Below, piece after piece: positions 45,233-53,875 of a stretch of DNA of 64,000 bases; positions within the stretch are counted from its first letter, which is position 1; each line of letters begins with the position of its first letter. Source of the stretch: Bacillus sp. SD075 (GTDB taxonomy: Bacteria; Bacillota; Bacilli; Bacillales; DSM-1321); the NCBI RefSeq assembly GCF_017355165.1, contig NZ_JADILK010000004.1, positions 1-64,000 on the forward strand, in the 5' to 3' direction. A model generated the notes under the pieces. The model ran no database searches. It was not told the origin of the DNA and was given only the letters and a program-made list of their open reading frames with translations. The translations under genes were made by a program, and so were the position numbers.

Positions 45233-46018
45233 TTAAATGGATTTTATCATTCCTCCATCAACTAAATAGGACTGCCCCGTTAAATATGTATTAGCACCTG
45301 AAACAAGGAAAGTAACGAACTTTGCAAATTCCTCGGGTTCCCCATAACGGCCGAGAGGGATTTTGTTAATGGATTGTTCAGTCATCTCCTCTGGAGTGAC
45401 GCCTTGTTTCTCTGCATTCATTTTATCAAGGTGCTGAACGCGATCCGTTGCGATTCTTCCTGGTCCGACTGTATTGATCAAAATCCGGTCTGGCGCTAAT
45501 TCAGTGGCTAACGTCTTTGACAATCCAACGATTGCAGTCCTGAATGTATTCGATAAAATCAATCCTGGAATCGGTTCCTTAATGGATGAAGAAGCAATAT
45601 TAACGATTTTCCCTCCCTGTTTTTTTAGATGTGGCAAGCTCTCGCGGATCGTCCTTATAAAGCTTAATAAATTAAGTTCGAAAGATTGTTGCCATTCTTC
45701 ATCGTTGAAATCTGTAAATGAACCCCCTGGAGGTCCTCCTGCGTTATTAATAAGAATGTCGATACCGCCGAACTCTTTAGCAGTATGTCCAACCAAGTTT
45801 TTAATATCTTCAGCTTTGGTTATATCCGTTACCATATAAGAAACTTTACCCGCACCAACCTGCGATAATTCCCTTTGCACGTCTGCAAGCTTTTCTCCAT
45901 CACGGCTGGCTAGCATGACATTTGCTCCTTCTTTAACCAATTCAGCTGCCATAGCCTTCCCCAAACCTTGACTTGAAGCTAAAATCAAAGCATTTTTCTT
46001 TTCCAAATGTAATTCCAT
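45233..46018 (-). CDS. atypical short-chain dehydrogenase/reductase
   Basis: The 261-residue SDR-fold protein has a variant nucleotide motif, ASSQGLGKA, and the usual NNAGG and VNIASSS segments. Where classical enzymes have YxxxK, this one has SNTFR, so the catalytic Tyr and Lys are both absent while the serine region is kept. The C-terminus GPGRIATDR and LTGQSYLVDGG is normal. It resembles the ketoacyl reductase-like group noted for imperfect tetrads. It lies 35 nt upstream of ykwC and may be co-transcribed with it. Confidence 0.85.
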   Translation of the reverse strand: MELHLEKKNALILASSQGLGKAMAAELVKEGANVMLASRDGEKLADVQRELSQVGAGKVSYMVTDITKAEDIKNLVGHTAKEFGGIDILINNAGGPPGGSFTDFNDEEWQQSFELNLLSFIRTIRESLPHLKKQGGKIVNIASSSIKEPIPGLILSNTFRTAIVGLSKTLATELAPDRILINTVGPGRIATDRVQHLDKMNAEKQGVTPEEMTEQSINKIPLGRYGEPEEFAKFVTFLVSGANTYLTGQSYLVDGGMIKSI

Positions 46019-46115
46019 ATACTATCTAACCTCCATTTTCTTAAAATTATAATTCCATTATACCGTCATAACCGTAAAGTGAAAAATCTGAATAATCATT
46101 CTTATGATTTTTTTA

Positions 46116-46144
46116 TTTACAAAAAAAATAGCCGGTTGGATAAC
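46116..46144 (+). promoter_or_regulatory. candidate plus-strand promoter between the SDR gene and ptsI
   Basis: TTTACA (46116-46121) and GATAAC (46139-46144) are 17 bp apart. The -10 is only a four-of-six match, so this is provisional. Confidence 0.35.
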
Positions 46145-46151
46145 CCAACCG
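46119..46151 (-). terminator. intrinsic terminator downstream of ptsI
   Basis: CGGTTGG / CCAACCG with a 5-nt loop is followed on the minus strand by GCTATTTTTTTT. It would stop transcription coming from ptsHI before the SDR gene. Confidence 0.75.
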
Positions 46152-46172
46152 ACGACAAAGGGGGAAATGAGA

Positions 46173-46241
46173 ATGTCAGCTGCCCTAATAGAGCTAAACA
46201 ACTGTGCATGGTTTTTATTTACCCCTATTTTGGTGCAATAA
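46173..46241 (+). CDS. putative 22-residue hydrophobic peptide
   Basis: AAAGGGGG lies 8 nt before ATG 46173, opening a 22-codon frame, MSAALIELNNCAWFLFTPIL then VQ. A candidate promoter precedes it and a strong plus-strand terminator follows at 46269-46307, so a transcript of about 155 nt is likely. It would be antisense to any ptsHI transcript reaching the terminator at 46119. It could be a real microprotein, a regulatory RNA with an incidental frame, or a type I toxin-like gene. No family is recognised. Confidence 0.35.
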   Translation: MSAALIELNNCAWFLFTPILVQ

Positions 46242-46268
46242 ACATTTTTTCTCAAGAATTACAGGACA

Positions 46269-46307
46269 GCACCCCATCCGAAGGTTCTGGGGATGGGGTG
46301 CGTTTTT
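46269..46307 (+). terminator. strong plus-strand terminator convergent to ptsI
   Basis: A perfect 11-bp stem, GCACCCCATCC / GGATGGGGTGC, is followed by GTTTTT only on the plus strand; the minus-strand side has no U-run. It implies a plus-strand transcript ending 10 nt short of the ptsI stop. Confidence 0.8.
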
Positions 46308-46316
46308 CTCATTTAT

Positions 46317-48035
46317 TTATTTCTTCAAAGCGTTAAGTACCGCTTCTTTCACATTATCATTCGTATCCAGCCCTAAAACTTCCTGAGATAGTTTTGTCAT
46401 ATCTTCAAGCGAAAGTTGGCTAATTAAAGATCGTGCTTTTAAAATCGATGTGGCACTCATTGAGAATTCATCAAGGCCCAATCCGATCAAAATCGGGATG
46501 GCCACTTCATCTCCAGCCATTTCCCCGCACATCCCGGCCCATTTCCCTTCTTTATGAGCAGCATCTATAACCATTTTAACCAGACGTAAAATCGCTGGAT
46601 TGTATGGTTGATATAAATAAGATACTCTCTCATTCATTCGGTCAGCGGCCATCGTATACTGGATCAAGTCATTAGTGCCTATGCTGAAGAAATCGACTTC
46701 CTTAGCAAATATATCAGCCATCACCGCCGTTGAAGGGATTTCAACCATGATTCCGACTTCAATTTTATCGGCAACTTGAACACCATTATCAAGCAATTCC
46801 TGCCTAACTTCAGCCAAAACGGCTTTAGCTTCCCGGAATTCACCTAGTGTGGCGATCATCGGGAACATGATTTTCAAATCTCCGTAAATGCTTGCACGAA
46901 GCAGGGCACGGAGCTGAGTCCGGAAAATCTCCTGCTCATTTAAGCAAAGACGAATCGCACGGTATCCAAGGAAAGGATTCATTTCCTTAGGAAGTTCTAA
47001 ATAAGGCAGCTCCTTGTCCCCGCCAATATCAAGCGTTCTGACGACTACAGGCTTACCTGACATTCCTTCGAGTACCGCTTTGTATGCCTCGAACTGTTCT
47101 TCTTCACTTGGAAAGTCATTTCTGCCCATATAAAGAAATTCCGTACGATATAACCCGATGCCTTCACCGCCATTTTGATGTACGCCCTCCAGATCTTTCG
47201 GCGTACCAATATTGGCTGCCAGTTCCACATGATGACCATCATTTGTAACGGTTTGTTCGTGAACCAGTTTCGCCCACTCAGCCTTTTGCAAAGCATAGGC
47301 TTCCTGTTCCTCTTCGTAGCGTTTCACGAGTTCAGGAGTAGGATTGATGTGAACTTCACCCTTTAACCCGTCAATGATGACCAAGTCACCATTTTCGATG
47401 GACGAAGTCACTGACTTCGCTCCAACGACTGCTGGAATTTCCAAAGAACGTGCCATGATGGCTGAATGGGATGTACGTCCACCGATATCAGTCGTAAATC
47501 CTTTGACATATGCCGGATTCAATTGTGCTGTATCGGATGGGGTCAGATCCTCCGCAATGATGATCACTTCTTCAGCAATCATGCTCGGATTTGGAATATG
47601 AACACCTAAAAGATGTGAAAGAACCCGTTTCGTAACGTCACGGATATCCGCTGCACGTTCTTTCATGTATTCATTATCCATTTGTTCAAACATCGTAATG
47701 AACATGCTTGCGGTTTCATTTAAGGAAAACTCCGCGTTGACATTTTCTGATTGTATTTTGTCTTGAATTGGAGTAATAAGTTCAGGATCAGCCAAAACCA
47801 GTAGGTGTGCGTCAAAGATAGCGGCTTTATCCGCCCCTAAATCCTTTTCGGCCTTATCCCTGATTATTTCCAATTCATTTGTGGACTTTTGAATAGCTTC
47901 CTTAAAACGGGATATTTCCGCCCCGACATCTTCTATGCTTCTTTTTTCAATCGATAAATCTGGCTCAGTAAGTCGATAGGCTTTAGCGATGGCTATTCCG
48001 TTTGAAGCTGCTATTCCACTAATCAAAGTGGACAT
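46317..48035 (-). CDS. ptsI: phosphoenolpyruvate-protein phosphotransferase (PTS Enzyme I)
   Basis: Enzyme I takes phosphate from PEP and passes it to HPr. The 572-residue protein has the HPr-binding helical domain, the active-site His in [13 protein letters not shown] (about residue 190), and the C-terminal PEP-binding TIM barrel with [42 protein letters not shown] and the catalytic Cys in [11 protein letters not shown]. Its ATG overlaps the ptsH stop by one base. ptsG, adjacent in B. subtilis, is not upstream here. Confidence 0.97.
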   Translation of the reverse strand: MSTLISGIAASNGIAIAKAYRLTEPDLSIEKRSIEDVGAEISRFKEAIQKSTNELEIIRDKAEKDLGADKAAIFDAHLLVLADPELITPIQDKIQSENVNAEFSLNETASMFITMFEQMDNEYMKERAADIRDVTKRVLSHLLGVHIPNPSMIAEEVIIIAEDLTPSDTAQLNPAYVKGFTTDIGGRTSHSAIMARSLEIPAVVGAKSVTSSIENGDLVIIDGLKGEVHINPTPELVKRYEEEQEAYALQKAEWAKLVHEQTVTNDGHHVELAANIGTPKDLEGVHQNGGEGIGLYRTEFLYMGRNDFPSEEEQFEAYKAVLEGMSGKPVVVRTLDIGGDKELPYLELPKEMNPFLGYRAIRLCLNEQEIFRTQLRALLRASIYGDLKIMFPMIATLGEFREAKAVLAEVRQELLDNGVQVADKIEVGIMVEIPSTAVMADIFAKEVDFFSIGTNDLIQYTMAADRMNERVSYLYQPYNPAILRLVKMVIDAAHKEGKWAGMCGEMAGDEVAIPILIGLGLDEFSMSATSILKARSLISQLSLEDMTKLSQEVLGLDTNDNVKEAVLNALKK

Positions 48036-48301
48036 TATTCTGCTAATCCTTCTCTGTTCAACGTTTCAGCAAGTGTGTTTAATGCATCATTTTCATCGCT
48101 TCCTTCAGCAGAAATCGTAATTTCCGCCCCTTTGCCAATACCTAGTGACATTACGCCCATGATGGACTTAAGGTTCACTTTTTTCTCTTTATAAGCAAGG
48201 TTTATTTCTGAATCAAATTTTCCTGCAGCTTGTACAAGCAATGTAGCCGGACGAGCATGAATTCCTGTTTCTGCAGTCACTGTAAATGTTTTTTCTACCA
48301 T
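48035..48301 (-). CDS. ptsH: phosphocarrier protein HPr
   Basis: HPr carries phosphate from Enzyme I to sugar-specific EIIA proteins and, when phosphorylated on serine, serves as co-repressor of CcpA. The 88-residue protein has His15 in [11 protein letters not shown] and Ser46 in [11 protein letters not shown], both at canonical positions, so it is competent for catabolite control. ATG 48301 is used; AAAGGAG lies upstream. It is first in the ptsHI operon, with a 213-bp promoter gap to fetB. Confidence 0.97.
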   Translation of the reverse strand: MVEKTFTVTAETGIHARPATLLVQAAGKFDSEINLAYKEKKVNLKSIMGVMSLGIGKGAEITISAEGSDENDALNTLAETLNREGLAE

Positions 48302-48514
48302 ATAAATCAATCTCCTTTAAGATAAATTAACAAAAATAGGTTATGTAAGGGGTTTTCTCCATCCAATCAGGAAAGTAATGAAAAAAGAAATGCCCTTTTC
48401 CTTTTCAGAATAGCATTATCATTCCCAACAAACAAACCAAAACTATCTGGTACCTAAAAAATAGTACAAAAATATAGATGGAACTGCAACCATTACTTTT
48501 CAGATTCTTCAATA

Positions 48515-49300
48515 TTAAATGGACAGCTGTGCATTTTTGGTGAAAAAAGTCCTGAAACTCAGCATAATGAAAAGGACCACCGTTAAAGAAACACTTCCGA
48601 GAATCCCGATTAGTATCGCAATCTGGTATTCAATAGCGATGAGCGGACTTATCCCCGACAGGATTTGCCCTGTCATCATTCCTGGAAGGAAGATAATCCC
48701 CATCCCGAGCATATTGTTCAAAGTCGGGAGCACTGCTGAGTCGAATGCAGCATCCACATATTTTTTCACAGCCCTCGCTGGAGTCGCTCCAAGCATCAGC
48801 ATCGCTTCTACCTTTTCACGATTATTCGTGATCCCATCATGGAGGTTTTTAAGCGCCAATGTCACTCCAGTCATGGCATTCCCCACGATCATCCCTGAAA
48901 TTGGAATGAAATACCTCGGCTCATACCATGGCGTGAAATGGATCACCACCACATTAAAATAAAACAGGGCAGCCATGGGACCTGACAACATACTTAGGAT
49001 AACCACTCTTTTGATTTTCTTATTAAGTGTTTGGGACACTTGCTTAAAAATATTATGGATGGAAAACAGGGCCATCGCACATAAAAATCCTAAAGAAAGT
49101 AAAGGGTGGGGATTTTCAAAGATATATGTCAAAACATATCCGGCGAGAATGAGCTGGACCGTCATTCGTACCGTAGCGAGCATGATTTGCTTTTCCCGTG
49201 AAATCCCACGCCATTTCACGATTATGAGCAGAATTACTACAAACCCGTAGGCCGCACAAAGACGCCAGAACTCAATATCAATTATCCCATTCGACTCCAT
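48515..49300 (-). CDS. fetB: FetB-type ABC permease (UPF0014)
   Basis: A 261-residue membrane protein with six to seven helices of the UPF0014 (YbbM/FetB) family, recognisable by FIPISGMIVGNAMTG and by MLGATPARAVKKYVDAAFDSAVLPTLNNM (quoted in part; the conserved ALIPT-like segment). In E. coli FetAB exports iron and improves resistance to oxidative stress. Its ATG overlaps the stop of the ATPase gene by one base, so the two are a single transport unit. Confidence 0.88.
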   Translation of the reverse strand: MESNGIIDIEFWRLCAAYGFVVILLIIVKWRGISREKQIMLATVRMTVQLILAGYVLTYIFENPHPLLSLGFLCAMALFSIHNIFKQVSQTLNKKIKRVVILSMLSGPMAALFYFNVVVIHFTPWYEPRYFIPISGMIVGNAMTGVTLALKNLHDGITNNREKVEAMLMLGATPARAVKKYVDAAFDSAVLPTLNNMLGMGIIFLPGMMTGQILSGISPLIAIEYQIAILIGILGSVSLTVVLFIMLSFRTFFTKNAQLSI

Positions 49301-49932
49301 TAATAGTCACCCTCCTTCTCCTTTTTCAGAATGATCCTCTTCTCAGCACATATGTCCGCAAGCTGCTTTGAATGGGTTATCATGATGACCGTTCCTTTTT
49401 CCCGTTTTACTTCTTCTAAAAAACGGCTCATCACCGTCAGCTCGGCTTCCTCATCAAGCGCTGAAGTTGGTTCATCCAGTAAATACACCTCGGGTTTCAA
49501 TAAAAGTAACCTCGCTAGTGCCAGCCTCTGGTTCTCCCCGCCAGAAAGATTCTCCGTCCACTCGTCTAAAGACTTCTGCAACTGGACTAGTTCAAGTACT
49601 TTAACCAATACGGCTTTATCCTTCTTTTCCCGTTCTGTCAATTCCAGACCAATCTGAAGATTTTCTTCTATCGTACCCGGTAAAGTGAACGGTGACTGAG
49701 AAAGCATTGTGACTTTACGCCGGAGCTCTATCGGGTTGAATTGATCCAGCAACTGATCCTTATAATAGATCGAACCGCTATCCGGATCATCCATCCTGTT
49801 CAATAATCGGAGCAGTGAGGTTTTCCCTGCGCCACTATCCCCAGTCAGGCAAGTAACCATACAAGCGGGTATTTTCAAATCATCAATTTTCAGGATTCCT
49901 TTATACCTGATATTTTCAAGCCTAAATATCAT
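49300..49932 (-). CDS. fetA: FetA-type ABC transporter ATPase
   Basis: A 210-residue nucleotide-binding protein with Walker A GDSGAGKTS, Q-loop LSQSPFTL, the ABC signature LSGGENQRLALAR, Walker B VYLLDEPTSALD and the switch His in MITHSKQ. It pairs with the FetB-like permease directly downstream. The E. coli homologue (YbbL) energises metal efflux; here iron export is inferred from the pairing. A GGGAGG lies 12 nt before the ATG, slightly far. Confidence 0.88.
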   Translation of the reverse strand: MIFRLENIRYKGILKIDDLKIPACMVTCLTGDSGAGKTSLLRLLNRMDDPDSGSIYYKDQLLDQFNPIELRRKVTMLSQSPFTLPGTIEENLQIGLELTEREKKDKAVLVKVLELVQLQKSLDEWTENLSGGENQRLALARLLLLKPEVYLLDEPTSALDEEAELTVMSRFLEEVKREKGTVIMITHSKQLADICAEKRIILKKEKEGDY

Positions 49933-50117
49933 ATTACAAGCCTGCCTCCCTTACTCCACCATATCATTATAAGAAACTATCATGATATGGGGTAGTGATG
50001 CATGTAAAAATTTCAATGATTTTCATTTTCTTTCGCTTTTTTATAGGTTAGTATTATTCCTGGCGAATATATCCATGAAGAACGAGGAAAACACCTTAAT
50101 TAATGGAGGGACTTATC

Positions 50118-50936
50118 ATGAACGGAAATTCTTTTTTACATTCTTATCTGACTGTTTTTCTCCTGACTGCTCTTTGCCTGATCACGTTATCTGGCTGCCA
50201 GGCAGGATCAGATGACCTGATTAATCAATCCAAGCAGGAAGATACATTTTCCAAAGAAGACATCCCATCCAGTGCGGATTCTTCAACTGAAGAAAAAGGC
50301 AAGACATTCACGGCCGAGATCATCAAAGTGGTTGACGGAGATACAGTAAAAATCAAATTGGCTAATGGAAATGAAGAAACGGTCAGGCTCCTTTTGGTAG
50401 ATACTCCAGAAACCGTGCACCCATCCAAGCCCGTTCAGCCTTTTGGACCTGAAGCAAGTAAATTCACCAAGGAACTAATGCCTGCGGGTTCAAAAGTGGA
50501 AGTGGAAACCGGTATAGGTGAAAGAGATAGATATGGCCGGCTACTGGCTTATTTTTATGTTGATGGTAAAATGGTGAATAAACTCCTGCTTGAAAAAGGA
50601 CTGGCCAGGGTCGCCTATGTTTATGCACCGAACACGAAATACCTTGAGGAATTGGAAAAGATTCAGAAGCAAGCCCAAAAAGATGAAATCGGTATTTGGT
50701 CAATTGAAAACTATGCAACATCAAAAGGATTTGATGATTCTAAGTCAAAAGAAGCATCAGTGGACAAGCCCAGCCGGTCTTGCAGTAACCCGCAAATTAA
50801 AGGGAATATAAACTCTAAAGGCAATAAAATCTATCACATTCCTTCAGGCCAATATTACGAAATAACGAAACCAGAAGAAATGTTTTGTACTGAACAAGAC
50901 GCAAAGGATGCAGGATTCCGAAAATCGCAAAGTTAA
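50118..50936 (+). CDS. thermonuclease-family lipoprotein
   Basis: The 272-residue precursor has a signal peptide with lipobox TLSGC (Cys near residue 27), a Ser/Glu-rich linker, then a staphylococcal nuclease domain (about residues 60-195) with VVDGDTVKIKL, LLLVDTPE, and the catalytic GERDRYGRLLAYFY. A C-terminal module with spaced Cys (RSCSNPQIKGN to EMFCTEQDAKDAGF) resembles the Ada-like/excalibur type. It is probably an anchored nuclease degrading extracellular DNA. ATG 50118 follows GGAGGG; the ATG at 50103 precedes that signal. Confidence 0.9.
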   Translation: MNGNSFLHSYLTVFLLTALCLITLSGCQAGSDDLINQSKQEDTFSKEDIPSSADSSTEEKGKTFTAEIIKVVDGDTVKIKLANGNEETVRLLLVDTPETVHPSKPVQPFGPEASKFTKELMPAGSKVEVETGIGERDRYGRLLAYFYVDGKMVNKLLLEKGLARVAYVYAPNTKYLEELEKIQKQAQKDEIGIWSIENYATSKGFDDSKSKEASVDKPSRSCSNPQIKGNINSKGNKIYHIPSGQYYEITKPEEMFCTEQDAKDAGFRKSQS

Positions 50937-51631
50937 CAAAAACAATGGCTTAATTATATGCCCGCTTCGGTAATCACAATTAAAAACGTTTAGGGGGGCA
51001 TAATGAAATACAACAGGTATGAAGCATTACGTTACTGCTTTTCTCTCCCCCCTTCCGTATTTTTTATAAACTAAATGATGATTTGGAGAATTCAGCTGGT
51101 ATAAGAAAAACACATCTTTATATGGACAGACTGCAGATCAATTAAAGGAAGATCAGCTTGCCTGCATTTTTAATTTTTAAAAAATCCAGCTGATTTCAGA
51201 AATCCACTCCCTTTCCGCCTACTGTCTGCCAAGCTTCCTCGACGCAAGCGCCTGTGGGGGTCTCGGCTAGCCAGGTATTCGGCAGGAGTCTCGCACATTT
51301 CTTCAATCCAATAATCACATTGAAAAACATGAAGAATGATCTAGTCTGATTTTTATAATAAAGGGGCGAGAGAAAAGACTAAAAGAATAACGAGTGGATT
51401 GTTCCGGCACATCCACTATCAGGATGTGTATTTTGATTTGGTCAGCCCCACATCCAACATGACTCGAATTACCATTTTTTCCTTAAAAAGGGTTCTCTTT
51501 TGCTCCTTAAACCCCCACTTTTTATTCCCCCCATTTTTCCGTAATTCCCTTTGGCTATATCCGATCGATTTATTTATGGTAGAAACACCCGGGAATACAG
51601 GAAAGTGCACTTTCTAAAGGTGACCTGCTTA
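50937..51631. other. long intergenic region before the sigma factor
   Basis: About 695 bp. It holds a copy of a dispersed repeat (51184-51308), a possible but unsupported 23-codon frame (51003-51074), and no clear promoter. The open frame leading into the sigma gene from 51551 has no ribosome-binding site. Confidence 0.5.
51184..51308 (-). repeat. dispersed Bacillaceae intergenic repeat
   Basis: On the minus strand the sequence contains TGCGAGACTCCTGC, then GCTAGCCGAGACCCCC, CAGGCGC, GCGTCGAGGAAGC and GCGGAAAGGGAGTG in that order. From memory this succession typifies a family of roughly 120-bp repeats scattered through Bacillus-group intergenic regions. GC content is higher than the surroundings. 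I did not find a second copy in this window. Confidence 0.5.
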
Positions 51632-52123
51632 ATGGAAGATTTCTCAGCACTATCGAAGGAATTCACTCCGATGATCCATCATATTATCCGCTCACTTTCC
51701 ATCTATAAAAATAAGGAAGAATATTTTCAAGTAGGCTTGATTGCTTTATGGGAGTCATATGGGAAGTTCGATGAGGAATACGGGCAATTCTCCAACTATG
51801 CCTACACGGTAATCAAAGGCAAAATTCTGAACGAACTAAAGCTTCATCATAAATATGAAATCCGCAACGAACCCTTTGATTCCTTCATATTAGACATTAA
51901 GGATCCTTTTTCCATGCATGAAGAGACCTTTGCCATCGATAATATCTTAAGCTACACGGAAGGTTTGACATTGAATCAGCAACGATGGCTTTTACAGACA
52001 TACCTGGAAAATAAAACGGTGTCCGAAATCGCTGAGATATATCAAGTTACTATAGCAGCCGTCAAGTCATGGAGAAGGTCCGCTTTAATTAAATTAAGGA
52101 AACAATTTATTTTTCCATTATAA
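51632..52123 (+). CDS. orphan sigma-70 family RNA polymerase sigma factor
   Basis: The 163-residue protein has sigma region 2 (YFQVGLIALWESYGKF and AYTVIKGKILNELK, residues about 30-75) and region 4 HTH (TVSEIAEIYQVTIAAVKSW, about 130-150), with little between, so it is an ECF/SigH-like short sigma factor. ATG 51632 follows AAAGGTG by 9 nt. No anti-sigma gene is adjacent. I cannot match it to a named Bacillus sigma factor with confidence. Confidence 0.8.
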   Translation: MEDFSALSKEFTPMIHHIIRSLSIYKNKEEYFQVGLIALWESYGKFDEEYGQFSNYAYTVIKGKILNELKLHHKYEIRNEPFDSFILDIKDPFSMHEETFAIDNILSYTEGLTLNQQRWLLQTYLENKTVSEIAEIYQVTIAAVKSWRRSALIKLRKQFIFPL

Positions 52124-52172
52124 ATAATTCAGGGTGGCCCAATCATGAGCCACCCCCAAAAATATACATCCA

Positions 52173-52370
52173 TCAACTTCTCGCTTCTTCTAAATACGTA
52201 TAAATTATCACACCGTTATGTTGAGCATTCCCTCGAAAATGTTTGAAGTCTTCCCTTTTAACAAGAACCTCACGAAAAGCTAAAAATTCTTCTTTTGTTA
52301 TCCGGAATTCAACCATTTCACGATTTGCCAGTTTATCGAGTACATCTTTTGCTTCTTCTGCATTCATCAT
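52173..52370 (-). CDS. small conserved hypothetical protein
   Basis: A 65-residue charged, soluble protein beginning MMNAEEAKDVLDKLANREMV and ending GVIIYTYLEEA. AAGGAGG lies 5 and 8 nt before the two consecutive ATG codons. The composition suggests a helix followed by a short alpha/beta unit. I recognise no family. It is convergent with the sigma factor gene. Confidence 0.65.
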   Translation of the reverse strand: MMNAEEAKDVLDKLANREMVEFRITKEEFLAFREVLVKREDFKHFRGNAQHNGVIIYTYLEEARS

Positions 52371-52820
52371 ATTATCCTCCTTAATTATCAAATTTCCCAC
52401 CATATTCAGACAGGAGAAATTCCGTTTTCATTTTAACATAAGCTTGTCACTTAATATAAATCAGAACTTTTTGGGGCCACTTGCTACATTATTCTTTACG
52501 AATGCTTTAAAATAGTGCAAACTGTATAGTAAAATATCATAATGTAAAATGATTGGCATTTTTTGTACATAGAATTACATACTGGTCCGCCTAACTGCGT
52601 TTTCAAGATATACCAAATTATGCCATATCATTGCGGTTGCTCCATTTTAAGAATTGCACCTTCCTTTAAAAGTTTAGCTTACTGTACCGACATAAGAGAA
52701 AACTAATTCTCTTACTAGCACTTCCCACGTCAAAATCTAAACCGCAAGATGTTCGAATAATCCAATTACTCCATAGTTACTTTTTGATCATTGGAAACAA
52801 AATGGGAAAGGATGATTACC
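52371..52820. other. intergenic region upstream of ykvS
   Basis: About 450 bp, AT-rich, with a short AGAGAA/TTCTCT hairpin near 52700 but no gene or recognised element. Both flanking genes diverge from it, so it should contain two promoters, which I could not assign. Confidence 0.5.
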
Positions 52821-52997
52821 ATGAAGAAAGCGGAAGTTGGAAATATCATTGAATTTAGAGAAGGCTTAAAAGGAATCGTCGAGAAAGTGAACGAGAACTC
52901 AGTAATCGTGGACGTCACATATATGGAAAATTATCGTGATTTGGAACTTGAACAGAAAACTGTCGTCAACCATAAAAATTATAAAATCATAGGATAA
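52821..52997 (+). CDS. ykvS: YkvS family (DUF2187) protein
   Basis: A 58-residue protein that closely follows B. subtilis YkvS: KKAEVGNIIEFREGLKGIVE, ENSVIVDVTYM and TVVNHKNYKII. The pattern is a small beta-barrel of KOW/SH3 type, compatible with RNA or protein binding, but no function is established. ATG 52821 has GGATG upstream; the ten-codon extension is not conserved in the family. Confidence 0.88.
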   Translation: MKKAEVGNIIEFREGLKGIVEKVNENSVIVDVTYMENYRDLELEQKTVVNHKNYKIIG

Positions 52998-53196
52998 TTC
53001 AATGTACTCAAACGGGATGGTTACTAGATGACCATTCCGTTTTTCACTTTATAGAAATCGTGCAAATTGATTCTCCCGCTATTTGTAACCATTTCCATTT
53101 CATGCCGTCTAATTCATTAAAGGGCAAAACCCCTGTATGTGATGCAGGTATATCAAAATTCAGATTGGAATTTCAATCAGAAAGATGAGGGAACAC

Positions 53197-53823
53197 ATGA
53201 CTAGTTGGACGCGTTATATTGGCTGTGTCACAATCGCCGCTTTTCTTCTGACTGGCTGCGGTACGGCCACAGACGAAAATGCAGATGAGCCACAGGAAGA
53301 TTCAGTAAAAGAGGGGAACGAAGGTAATACTTCTCAAGGAGATAATCGCAATGACCGAAATGATAACAAAGTAAGACTGATGGAGCAAAACCTGCAGTAT
53401 ACAATTAACGGGGAAGCAAAAGAAAAAACAGCGTTCCTAAAAAAAAGTGATAATCAACCGTTCAGCCTCTATGTTTTGCAACAATTCAAATTAAGTGGCG
53501 AAGAACCTGGAAAGGATATTGTGTTCCTGACTGAAGATGACTCCATTTATATGAGAATCGAATTATTGAAGGCGGATGTCAATTGGGATGAGGTGGAAAA
53601 AAATGTTCAAGCCCAGCTGAAAAGCATTTCAGAAACGATTAGGGATCCTTCACTTGATGTCGAGGACGGCAAGGCCTTTGAAGTGGAAAGTGGGGATGAG
53701 GTGATTACCACCATCTTGCTCAAGGATGAAAAAGCACCCGTCCGCTTAACTATATTCACGAAAAAAGATAGAGATTACCGGGATGCTTTTCTAGAGATGG
53801 TTAAGACGCTGATGAAAGGATGA
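53197..53823 (+). CDS. putative lipoprotein of unknown function
   Basis: The 208-residue precursor has a signal peptide with lipobox LLTGC (Cys about residue 22), a low-complexity Asp/Glu/Asn/Gly linker to about residue 60, and a folded C-terminal domain of alternating strands and helices (LYVLQQFKLSGEEPG, SIYMRIELLKADVNW, RLTIFTKKDRDYRD). GAGGG precedes ATG 53197 by 5 nt. No family is recognised. A terminator follows. Confidence 0.75.
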   Translation: MTSWTRYIGCVTIAAFLLTGCGTATDENADEPQEDSVKEGNEGNTSQGDNRNDRNDNKVRLMEQNLQYTINGEAKEKTAFLKKSDNQPFSLYVLQQFKLSGEEPGKDIVFLTEDDSIYMRIELLKADVNWDEVEKNVQAQLKSISETIRDPSLDVEDGKAFEVESGDEVITTILLKDEKAPVRLTIFTKKDRDYRDAFLEMVKTLMKG

Positions 53824-53842
53824 ACATCCATTTTCCCCTGAT

Positions 53843-53874
53843 ACGGAGGGCTAAGAACAGTCCCTCCGTTCTTC
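53843..53874 (+). terminator. terminator after the putative lipoprotein gene
   Basis: ACGGAGGG / CCCTCCGT forms an 8-bp stem with an 11-nt loop, followed by TCTTCATT. Confidence 0.7.
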
Positions 53875-53875
53875 A

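Noticed and set aside
51003-51074. 23-codon frame after GGGGGG (MKYNRYEALRYCFS...)
   Set aside because: The ribosome-binding site is only 4 nt away, and there is no promoter, no terminator and no recognisable sequence character, so support is too thin.
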